A stretch of DNA of 32,218 nucleotides from the NCBI GenBank assembly GCA_021206415.1, contig JAJOKG010000182.1, positions 1 to 32,218 on the forward strand, written 5' to 3'. The stretch comes from Sulfurospirillum sp. (GTDB taxonomy: Bacteria; Campylobacterota; Campylobacteria; Campylobacterales; Sulfurospirillaceae). Below the pieces are notes generated by a model that worked only from the letters and a program-made list of their open reading frames with translations, did no database searches and was not told the DNA's origin. The stretch's first letter is position 1. Each line of letters opens with the position of its first letter. Both the position numbers and the translations under genes were made by a program. Shown here in pieces: positions 9,253-18,487 of this stretch.

Positions 9253-10579
9253 ATGAAACATAAAGAACTGATTTTAATTAACGATTTTTTACACCAATAC
9301 CACAAAATTTCCTCGATTTACCGTGTGGACGATAATGTCTTACGCATTGTGTTTGAAGCAGGGGAAGCGCTTTTTATTGACCTCTCACGCAATGATTCGT
9401 ACCTGTTTTACAAGAGCGATTTTAAACAATCCAAACGCTATAACGCTCCTTTTGACGTGCTCTTAAACAAACGCTTTGCTAATGCGAAAATTCTCTCCAT
9501 GAAGGTAGAAGAAAATAACCGTATTTGGCGCATCTGTGTGCTTTCAAGCTCAAGTTACAAAGCCTTTGAGACCACCTTACAACTGGAATTTACAGGGCGC
9601 AATACCAATGCGATTATCTTAGATGAAGACGAAGTAGTGTTGGAAGCTTTGCGTCACATTGATGCGAGTGTGAGCTTTCGCAGTGTCAAAGTGGGCGAGG
9701 TGTTAGAGCCTTTGCCACCTAAAGAGCTCAAAGAGAAGCCTTTTGAGATGGAAGGAAGCGTTGAGGATTATTTGCATGCAAGCTATGAAAAACGCTTACA
9801 TGTAAAGCTTCGTGAACTCAAAAATCAAAAAAAAAGCGGCTCTGGAGCGAAAGAGTGAAAAGCTTACCGAAGCGATGAATGCCCTAGAAAATGAGGAAGA
9901 ACTTTTAGCCAAAAGTGAGCAAGCGCACAAAGAGGCAACGCTGGTGTTAGCGCATTTGTATAGCATTAAAAATTATCAAGAGCGTGTGGAGCTTTATGAT
10001 TTTGATGGAGAACTTGTGAGCATTGCGTTACCTCTGGCGCATTCGCCTCAACACGCCGCTAATCTGCTCTATAAGAAGTCTAAAAAATTGCGTCAAAAAG
10101 CCTTTTCGATTCACAGACAGCGGGAAAATCTAGAAGAGAAACGCCTCTTTTTGGAGCGGATGATGGGGGTGATTGAAGGGGCAAGGGATTTGGAAGAGAT
10201 ACACATCTTAACGCCCAAAGTTACCAAGCAGAAGCAAAAGGGCGAAGATAACAATTATGAAACCTTTTGGCTGGAGGGGTACCGCATTTTGTTGGGTAAA
10301 AACGAGAAGGGAAATATCGCACTGTTGCAAGAGGCAAAAAAGAGCGACATTTGGTTACATGTAAAAGATTTACCTTCATCGCATGTGATTATTTGCACCG
10401 AAAAACAGAGCGTGCCTGAGCCTATTTTGATTTTTGCAGCGAAGTTGTGCGTGGATTTTAGCCTCTCTCAAAAAGGTGGCTATTTGGTCGATTATACCCA
10501 ACGTAAAAACGTGAAGCCCTTTGATGGAGCGAATGTTGCTTATGAGACGTATCAGACGCTCAAAATCTACAAAGAATAA
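9253..10579 (+). CDS. NFACT-family (RqcH-like) protein (frameshifted)
   Basis: N-terminal NFACT-N-like ORF joined to ...YETFWLEGYRILLGKNEKGN...SDIWLHVKDLPSSHVII (NFACT-R); break in the A9 run 9827-9835. Confidence 0.8.
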
Positions 10580-10604
10580 GTCTTACATGTAAAAGGAGGA
10601 GAGT

Positions 10605-10928
10605 ATGGCAGTAGGTCCTATTGGTAGTGTGGTGTATGCGAATCAAATGATGCCAGCACAATCAGCAAAGCAGATGGATTATCAAAACAGTGTTCAAATG
10701 CAAAACGCACTTGCCGCTGCCATGCAATCTGAAAAAGAAGATGAGGTGCAAGAGGTACGACCACCCGAGGAGAGTTATAAAATAGACCCTGAAAATGAGC
10801 ACGAACGTCATAAACACGATGAAGAAGAGCGTGAGGCGTCTCATGAAAACAAAAAAGAGGATGAGATTCAAGAAGAGGGTGAAGAGGTGGTTATTGTACA
10901 AAAGGGGCACTTGGATATTAAAGCTTAA
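10605..10928 (+). CDS. Hypothetical protein with very charged Glu/Lys/His-rich C-terminal half
   Basis: 107-aa ORF with strong SD (aaggagg). Confidence 0.65.
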   Translation: MAVGPIGSVVYANQMMPAQSAKQMDYQNSVQMQNALAAAMQSEKEDEVQEVRPPEESYKIDPENEHERHKHDEEEREASHENKKEDEIQEEGEEVVIVQKGHLDIKA

Positions 10929-10989
10929 CCTCACCTTTGGTTTGCTATCATTGTCTCTTACTTAAAATACTATCATAAAAGAGTTCCTT

Positions 10990-11754
10990 ATGAATTTTAA
11001 AACACTCTATGAATCCAATAAGCAACGTGTTCTTACAGGTCTTGTCATGTTGGGTTTTGCGTCATTGCTTGCTTTTTTAGATAACCTTATTTTGACATGG
11101 CTGGTTTTAGGGGTTGTCTATTTGTTCGCTTTTCATGAAGCGATGAATCTTTTTGATGTACGAGATGTTAAGCTTTATGTGTATGCTATTGTATTGTGGT
11201 TAGTGGCGTATATTTATCCTAATCCTGATGATTTGATTTATCTTGCGTTAATCGTGATGTTAGCGATTATGTCTTATACCAAAAAAGTAGATTACAAGCT
11301 GCTTGCACCTTTCTTTTATCCTTCGATTTCCATGCTCTTTTTATACGCACTTTACCATGATTTTGGCATGTCTGTATTGGTGTGGTTAGTGTTGGTTGTT
11401 GCCCTCACCGATACAGGTGCGTATTTTGTAGGAAAGAGTTTCGGTAAAACCTCTTTTTCTCCTTCTTCTCCCAATAAAACACTCGAAGGTGTTGCAGGGG
11501 GAATTGTCATAGGAAGTGTTGTGGGTGCTATGTATGGCACTTTCTTTATTCCTCTATGGCTCTCTGCTTTGATCGCATTTGCAAGTTCAGTAGCTTCCGT
11601 TTTTGGTGATTTGTTTGAGAGTTATTTGAAACGTGAGGCAGGAGTGAAAGACAGTGGCTCACTCTTCCCAGGGCATGGCGGTATGCTTGATAGACTTGAT
11701 GGTTATTTGTTTGGCGGTGTTGTGATGGTGATTTTACTGCGAGGATTGGCGTAA
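10990..11754 (+). CDS. cdsA: Phosphatidate cytidylyltransferase
   Basis: C-terminal CdsA signature: SVFGDLFESYLKREAGVKDSGSLFPGHGGMLDRLDGYLF. Confidence 0.92.
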   Translation: MNFKTLYESNKQRVLTGLVMLGFASLLAFLDNLILTWLVLGVVYLFAFHEAMNLFDVRDVKLYVYAIVLWLVAYIYPNPDDLIYLALIVMLAIMSYTKKVDYKLLAPFFYPSISMLFLYALYHDFGMSVLVWLVLVVALTDTGAYFVGKSFGKTSFSPSSPNKTLEGVAGGIVIGSVVGAMYGTFFIPLWLSALIAFASSVASVFGDLFESYLKREAGVKDSGSLFPGHGGMLDRLDGYLFGGVVMVILLRGLA

Positions 11755-12823
11755 GTGATTATTTTAGGCTCAACAGGCTCTATTGGTGTCAATGCGCTGA
11801 TTATTGCCAAGCGTTTTGGTATGGAAATTGAGGCATTAGTCGCTGGTAAAAACATAGCACTTTTAAATGAGCAAATCAAAGAGCATCATCCTAAATATGT
11901 TGCTATTTCTGATGAAAAAGATCGTCATTTGGTGAAACACAGTGAAGTGTTTGTGGGTAAAGAGGGTATTTTAGAGCTTTTACAAAAGACACAAAGCTTT
12001 TTGGTAGTCAATGCGCTTGTGGGTTTTGTGGGACTCGCACCCAGTATTGAAGCACTGCGTTTAGGTAAACGCCTTGCCTTAGCCAATAAAGAGTCGTTAG
12101 TTGTGGCAGGACATCTTTTGGATACTTCTCGTATTACTCCCATTGATAGTGAACACTTTGGTTTATGGTATTTGTTGGGGAATCGTCCTGTTTTGGGGAT
12201 GACTATTACCGCAAGCGGTGGTGCTTTTAGAGACACACCTTTAACAGAGCTTCCTCATATGTCGTTTCAAGATGCGCTCAAACATCCTAACTGGAGCATG
12301 GGGGCTAAAATAACCATTGATAGTGCAACCATGACCAATAAACTTTTTGAACTTTTAGAAGCGAGGTGGCTTTTTGGGTGTGAAAAGTTGGATGCGATTA
12401 TTGAACCACAATCCATTATTCATGCATTTGTTCACTTTCAAGATGGAAGTACAACGGCGCATTTAGCCAAAGCTGATATGAAGCTTCCCATTGCATTTGC
12501 CCTTAGAGGAGAAATTGAAGAGGCTATTTTGCCTTCTATTGATTTATCTGAAATTGGCTCTTTCTCTTTTCAAAAAAATTGATAAAGAGCGTTATCCGAT
12601 TTGGGAAATCAAGGATGAAATACTCGCACATCCCACACGGGGTGTTGTGATTAATGCGGCCAATGAGGTAGGCATTGCTAAATTTTACAATCGTGAAATC
12701 TCTATTTTAGATCTTGCACGTTTAACCTTAAAGGCGTATCGATTTTTTGAAAATGTTAATCCTAAAAGTTTGGATGAGGTTTTTGAAATTGATCGTGAAG
12801 TGCGTCAGTATTGCTTAAAATAA
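11755..12823 (+). CDS. dxr: 1-deoxy-D-xylulose 5-phosphate reductoisomerase (GTG start; frameshifted)
   Basis: ILGSTGSIGVNAL...ALANKESLV...ITASGGAFRDTPL...HPNWSMGAKITIDSATMTNK; break in the A7 run 12572-12578. Confidence 0.9.
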
Positions 12824-12860
12824 AAGCAGTTCACTTACATTTTTTGTTTCATTTGTAGAT

Positions 12861-12890
12861 TATAATTAGGCTTCAGGTATTTGAAGCCTA
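12861..12890 (+). promoter_or_regulatory. TATAAT box followed immediately by a perfect inverted repeat, upstream of the NCS2 permease
   Basis: TATAAT 12861-12866 after a T-rich stretch; TAGGCTTCA-ggtatt-TGAAGCCTA 12867-12890. Confidence 0.6.
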
Positions 12891-12921
12891 AAGAACGATA
12901 TTTCATTTTAAAGAGGTTTGA

Positions 12922-14171
12922 ATGCTCCATCGTACCGATTATGTTCTTCGCTTAAAGGACAGTATTATAGGGTTGCAATTTTTATTTGTTGCTTTTGGTG
13001 CATTGGTATTGGTGCCGATGCTTACAGGATTAGATTCTAATGTTGCGCTGTTTACCGCAGGGGCTGGAACACTGATATTTCAATTGGTAACACGTAAACT
13101 ATTCCTCCTGTTTTTTTAGCTTCCTCTTTTGCTTTTATCGCACCTATCTTGTATGGCGTGAAAACATGGGGTATTGCAGGAACGATGAGTGGATTGGTTG
13201 CGGCGGGTTTGTTTTATGTGCTTTTGAGCATCTTAATTCATCTTCGAGGGAGTGGTTTTATTCATAAACTTTTACCGCCTGTGGTCACGGGTCCTGTTAT
13301 TATGACTATTGGTTTAATTCTCTCTCCTGTGGCAGTCAATATGGCAATGGGCAAAACGGGCGATGGAAGCATCGTGTTGGTACCATTCCATCATGCGATT
13401 GCTATCTCATTGTCTGCGTTAATTATCACGATGTTGATTACGCTTTTAGGTAAGGGTGTCTTTCGTTTATTGCCTATTATGTTCGGCATTATGGGTGGGT
13501 ACAGCATTGCCCTTGCTTTAGGAGTTGTGAATTTTGATGCCGTCATGAATGCTCCATGGTTTGCGATCCCTTCTTTTGTAACACCTGAATTAAATTGGGA
13601 AGCTATTTTATACATTTTACCCATTGCTATTGCACCTGCTGTTGAGCATGTGGGGGATATGTTAGCGATTAGTAATGTGACTAAACGGGATTATTTGGAA
13701 AAACCTGGTTTGAAGAAAACGTTATTAGGAGATGGACTTGCTACGAGTTTTGCCGCTTTTCTAGGAGGCCCTCCCAATACAACATACTCAGAAGTCACAG
13801 GCGCTGTCACCATTACAAAAGCGTATAATCCTGCTATTATGACATGGGCGGCGTTGTGTGCCATTGTATTAGCGTTTGTAGGAAAATTGGGCGGATTTTT
13901 AGCCACAATCCCTGTGCCTGTTATGGGGGGTATTTTATTGTTATTATTCGGGTTAATTGCATCTATTGGTATGGAAACGTTGATTAAAGGCAAAGTCGAT
14001 ATGGCTGATCCTCGTAATATGATTATTGTTTCGATTATTTTAGTGTTTGCTATTGGTGGTATGAGTTTTGATTTGGGCGGTGTGAAGTTTAGTGGCATTG
14101 GATTAGGTGCTATCGTTGGTATTGTGTTAAATTTTGTATTACCAAAAACACGCCATTTTGATGGCTATTAA
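12922..14171 (+). CDS. Uracil/xanthine (NCS2 family) permease (frameshifted)
   Basis: MLHRTDYVLRLKDSIIGLQFLFVAFGALVLVPMLTGLDSN...LLPPVVTGPVIMTIGLILSPVAVNMA; break near 13097. Confidence 0.85.
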
Positions 14172-14183
14172 AAAGGAGTTTGC

Positions 14184-15512
14184 ATGGAGTTATTAGAAGG
14201 ATTGATTTCTAGCCTTTCATCCATTATTTGGGGTCCTCCAATGTTGATTTTACTCGTAGGTACGGGTATTTATTTAACCATTGTATTGAAGGGAATGCAG
14301 TTTTGGGCATTGCCTCATGCCTTAAAGCTCATTTTTCATAAAGAGCATGATGGAGAGGGTGAAATCAGCCATTTTGCCGCCCTTATGACCGCACTTGCTG
14401 CAACCGTGGGTATTGGTAATATCGTAGGTGTTGCTACGGCGATTACGTTGGGTGGACCTGGGGCTATTTTTTGGATGTGGGTCACAGGACTTGTTGGTAT
14501 GGCAACAAAATACTCCGAAGCAGTTCTTGCGGTTAAATACCGTCAAAAAGGGCATCATGGGTTTAAAGGTGGACCAATGTACTACTTAACGTATGGTTTA
14601 AATATGCCTCGTCTTGGTATGGCATTTGCTGTTTTTACAGCACTGGCTGCATTTGGTATCGGCAATATGACACAAGCTAACGCTGTGGCACAAATTTTAC
14701 ATACCCAAATGGCTATTCCAACATGGGTAAGTGGTATTGTACTTTTAACCTTAACAGCGATTGTTATTTTGGGAGGTATTAAATCGATTGGTCGCTTTAC
14801 TTCTTTTTTAGTTCCGTTTATGATTTTGGTGTATGTTGCTGTAGCTTTGGTGATTTTGTTGATGAACGTCGATAAAATTGGTGGTGCTTTTGGTCTTATT
14901 TTTTACCACGCCTTCAATCCGATTGCAGCAGGCGGTGGTTTTATTGGCGCAACGATGGCCGCTGCGATTCGTTATGGTGTGGCACGGGGTGTCTTTTCTA
15001 ATGAATCAGGTTTAGGCTCTGCACCGATTGCTGCTGCTGCTGCTAAAACCAATGATCCTGTACGTCAAGCACTTGTGAGTATGACACAGACGTTCATTGA
15101 TACCTTAGTTGTATGTACAATGACCGCATTGATTATTTTGATTTCACCGTTTTGGGAACAAGGGGTGAGTGCTGGAACGTTAACGATGCAAAGTTTTCAG
15201 CTTCACTTGGGTTCATTTGGGAGTATTGTCGTGGTGCTCTCGACGGTTTTGTTTGCTTATTCAACCATTTTAGGATGGAGTTATTATGGTGAAAAAGCGT
15301 TTGAGTATATTTTTGGAGAGCGTTTTGTTCGTTTATACCGTGTTTTATTTATTGCAGGTGTAATGGTGGGTTCTATGATGAAGCTAGAATTTGTGTGGAA
15401 CTTCTCTGACTTAACCAATGGATTGATGGCGATTCCAAACTTAATTGCGTTGATTTTACTGGCTAAAGTTGTCTCCAGCGAGAGCAAGCGTTATTTTGAG
15501 ACACTAAAATAA
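14184..15512 (+). CDS. Alanine/glycine:cation symporter (AGCS family)
   Basis: ATVGIGNIVGVATAITLGGPGAIFWMW; GVARGVFSNESGLGSAPIAAAAAKT. Confidence 0.92.
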   Translation: MELLEGLISSLSSIIWGPPMLILLVGTGIYLTIVLKGMQFWALPHALKLIFHKEHDGEGEISHFAALMTALAATVGIGNIVGVATAITLGGPGAIFWMWVTGLVGMATKYSEAVLAVKYRQKGHHGFKGGPMYYLTYGLNMPRLGMAFAVFTALAAFGIGNMTQANAVAQILHTQMAIPTWVSGIVLLTLTAIVILGGIKSIGRFTSFLVPFMILVYVAVALVILLMNVDKIGGAFGLIFYHAFNPIAAGGGFIGATMAAAIRYGVARGVFSNESGLGSAPIAAAAAKTNDPVRQALVSMTQTFIDTLVVCTMTALIILISPFWEQGVSAGTLTMQSFQLHLGSFGSIVVVLSTVLFAYSTILGWSYYGEKAFEYIFGERFVRLYRVLFIAGVMVGSMMKLEFVWNFSDLTNGLMAIPNLIALILLAKVVSSESKRYFETLK

Positions 15513-15518
15513 ACGACC

Positions 15519-16639
15519 ATGTTTCGCCTCTCTTTTGCTCTGGTTGCGATTGCTGTTTTATCGCTCATTAATTATTATGCGTACAGACGCTTTTTGAAGC
15601 GTCTGGATTTTTTAGTGGGGTATCAGCTTTGGATTAAAGGGGTCATGTTTTTGATGACCCTTTGTGAAATTGGCTATTTTTTAGTATTACGTTTAGATAG
15701 TTTAGATCCTTTTTTATATGCGCTTTTTTCTTCGATGATTGGTGTTTCATTTATGCTTTTTTGTGTGGCATTGCTCTACGATTTGTTTCATCTTCCCTAT
15801 GCCAAAATTCCGCATGATTACTCCAGACGACTTTTTCTCAAAATGGTTTTTGATGTCACGATGCTGGTTTTAGCATTTTCATATATGATTAAAGGGTTTT
15901 TCAATGGTATGAAATCGCCGTTGATCAAAGAGGTGGATGTTGTCATTGAGGGCTTGGATGAAGGGTTGAGCATTGTGCAGATTAGTGATGTGCACATTGG
16001 TAAAGTTTTAGGCAAAGCGTTTATGGATGAGATTGTGCAAAAAATCAATACATTAAACGCCGATGTAGTTGTTATTACGGGCGATTTGGTGGATATGCCT
16101 GTGGCTCAAATTGGGAATACCCTAGACGCCCTACGTGAGATAAAAAGCCATTTAGGTGTCTTTTTTGTACCAGGGAATCATGAGTATTTTTACGGAGTTC
16201 ACACGATTATGGATTTTCTTAAAACACGGGGTGTTCAGGTGTTAGAGAATGATTCTGTGGTCATTAACGAGCGTATCAATTTAGTGGGAGTGACGGATAT
16301 GATGGGCAAACGCTTTGATTTCTTACCGCCGGATTTAACAAAAGCCTTTTTACATGTAAGGATGATTTACCCACGATTTTACTCTCCCATCAACCTAAAA
16401 TTGTCAAAGAGCTTAAGGGTGAAAAGATAGATTTAATTCTCAGCGGTCATACGCATGGTGGACAAATTTTCCCCTTTGGGCTTTTAGTGCTTCTTGACCA
16501 GCCATATTTGAGCGGACTTTATCAGCACTCTAAACGCACACAGATTTTTGTGAGCAATGGTGCTGGGTATTGGGGGCCTGCGGTTCGGGTGATGGCACCT
16601 AGTGAAATTGTAAAACTCAATCTTAAGCCTAAAGCATGA
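15519..16639 (+). CDS. Membrane-anchored metallophosphoesterase (frameshifted)
   Basis: IVQISDVHIGK, VVITGDLVD, FVPGNHEYFYG, then in another frame ILLSHQPKIVKEL...LILSGHTHGGQIFPFG; break near 16358. Confidence 0.87.
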
Positions 16640-17178
16640 AATCATTTTATGTACTATTTCTTATCGCCCTACTTTTTACAGGATGCAGTGTTAAGCAAGA
16701 ATCTTTACATGTAAAAAGAGAGGGCTTAGAAAAACTCACCAACGATTTGATGCTTTTGGGTGAGAATGTGCGTTACGATGAAGCACGTTTATTTGCCTAT
16801 GAAGCACTGAATTATCCGCATGTTTTAGCGACACGCTATGCGCTTGTGAGTCCACCTACATTTCATAATTTTCTCATTAACACAGGGCTTAAAGAGCGAG
16901 GGCTTTGTTATGAATGGAGTGAAGATATGATGGCACATCTTAAAAAAGCACGCTATAAGAGTTTTGATTTACGTTGGGGGGTTGCGAATAAAGGTGAATT
17001 TGATGAGCATAACAGTGTCGTGGTTGTGGCAAAAGGGGCACCGTTTCACAGTGGTATTTTAATAGATCCATGGCGTAATTCAGGAGAATTGTATTGGGTA
17101 AAATTAGACGAAGATGCCACATACCATTGGGTTGAAAATTTAGAGAGAAGCCGTTATTTTGGAACCCTTCATCCTTAA
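16636..17178 (+). CDS. Putative lipoprotein
   Basis: Signal peptide with lipobox (LLFTGC). Confidence 0.7.
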   Translation: MKSFYVLFLIALLFTGCSVKQESLHVKREGLEKLTNDLMLLGENVRYDEARLFAYEALNYPHVLATRYALVSPPTFHNFLINTGLKERGLCYEWSEDMMAHLKKARYKSFDLRWGVANKGEFDEHNSVVVVAKGAPFHSGILIDPWRNSGELYWVKLDEDATYHWVENLERSRYFGTLHP

Positions 17179-17787
17179 CTATTTTTTTCTAATATCACCC
17201 GAATCACGCTTCCTTCTCCTTGATGCTTTTCTCCTTCATTGAGCATAATAATTTCTTGAGCAAGTTTATGGATGGTGCAAGGAAGTGTTTTTTAACATTT
17301 GGCTAATATCATCAATACTATAGAGCAAGGTTTCTTCTTTAGGCCCTCCACTTTTAAATTGCAGTTGGCTTTTGCTGAAAAATTCCCCTATAAAAAATCC
17401 TTTTTCTTTCAGGGCATACAATGATTTTTCAAAAAGGATTTTCTGCTCTGTTTTGGGTACATGCAAATAGGTACAGACGATGGCATCATACAAAGAAGCT
17501 TGGGGATTCCAGTAGTTAAGGAGTGTATGGCGAATCGCAATAAAAACATAGCGCTCTTTGGCATAATGCCTGAGTTTGGAGAGGGCGACAAATGAGGCAT
17601 CTAACGCTTCAACGTGCGCGATACCTTGTTCGGCTAAAAAAAAGAGCATTACGACCCTCTCCTTCTCCTAAACAGAGAATACTTTGAGCTTTTTCGAGTC
17701 GTTCAAAATTTCTTCAATAAAAGCGTTAGGCGCCTCACCGTAGAGAAAATTAGCTTCTTTAAATTTTTGATCCCACATTTTTTGCAT
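17175..17787 (-). CDS. Class I SAM-dependent methyltransferase, TehB-like (multiply frameshifted)
   Basis: MQKMWDQKFKEANFLYGEAPNAFIEEI|ERLEKAQSILCLGEGEGRNAL|FLAEQGIAHVEALDAS...; C-terminus ...KTLPCTIHKLAQEIIMLNEGEKHQGEGSVIRVILEKNS after a further shift. Confidence 0.75.
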
Positions 17788-17875
17788 CTTATCCCTTTGC
17801 AATTTATTGACGAATTAAATCAAGGAAATCATCTTTTTATTGTACTACAATGTGAAAAAACTGCAAGGAAAAATG

Positions 17876-18470
17876 ATGAATTATCCAACTTTTTTTTGAT
17901 CACACAGAAACCATAATCCTTTATGACCCACTTTCAGAGATTTTAGGTGCATTTGAAGAGGGAAAAATTTGCTTTACGTATGTGGATGTGGTGAAAAGTG
18001 CGGGGCATAGTTGTCCTACGATAGCAGGGGCTTATTTGATGGTAAGAGAAGGACTTAAAATACTTTATCCAGATAGCTTACCTGTACGAGGAGAGATTGA
18101 AGTTTTCTTTAAAGAGCCACAAGAAGAGGGAACAACAGGTGTAATTGCCAATGTTTTTTCACTCATCACAGGCGCAACCGATTGCTCTGGATTTAAGGGC
18201 TTACAGGGTCATTTTTCACGCACGAACCTGCTGCATTTTAATGAGGAAATATCTTTACATGTAAAGATGAAACGACGTGATAATGGCAAAGAAGTGCATG
18301 TGGCGTATGATCCAACGTGCATTGCCATCAATCCTTCTATGCAAGCATACATGCCTAAACTCTTTACAGGGTTACTCACATGCGAAGAAAAGAAACTTTT
18401 TGCCAATATGTGGCAAGAAAGGGTGGCGCAAATTTTAGAAAATTTTGATAAAGTAATAACTCTACATTAA
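17876..18470 (+). CDS. FmdE-like domain protein (frameshifted at 5' end)
   Basis: MNYPTFF|DHTETIILYDPLSEILGAFEEGKICFTYVDVVKSAGHSCPTIAGAYLMVREGLK...; break in the T8 run 17890-17897. Confidence 0.65.
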
Positions 18471-18487
18471 CTTTTCTGGAGCGGACA

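Noticed and set aside
9812-9858. Programmed ribosomal frameshifting in the rqcH-like gene
   Set aside because: The same A-run pattern recurs in many unrelated genes with no consistent slippery heptamer or stimulator.
11755-12823. dxr, moaC, murB, tsaD, topA, bioB etc. as real pseudogenes
   Set aside because: Each is restored by one or a few single-base changes, mainly in homopolymers, and they encode essential or core functions; sequencing error is simpler.
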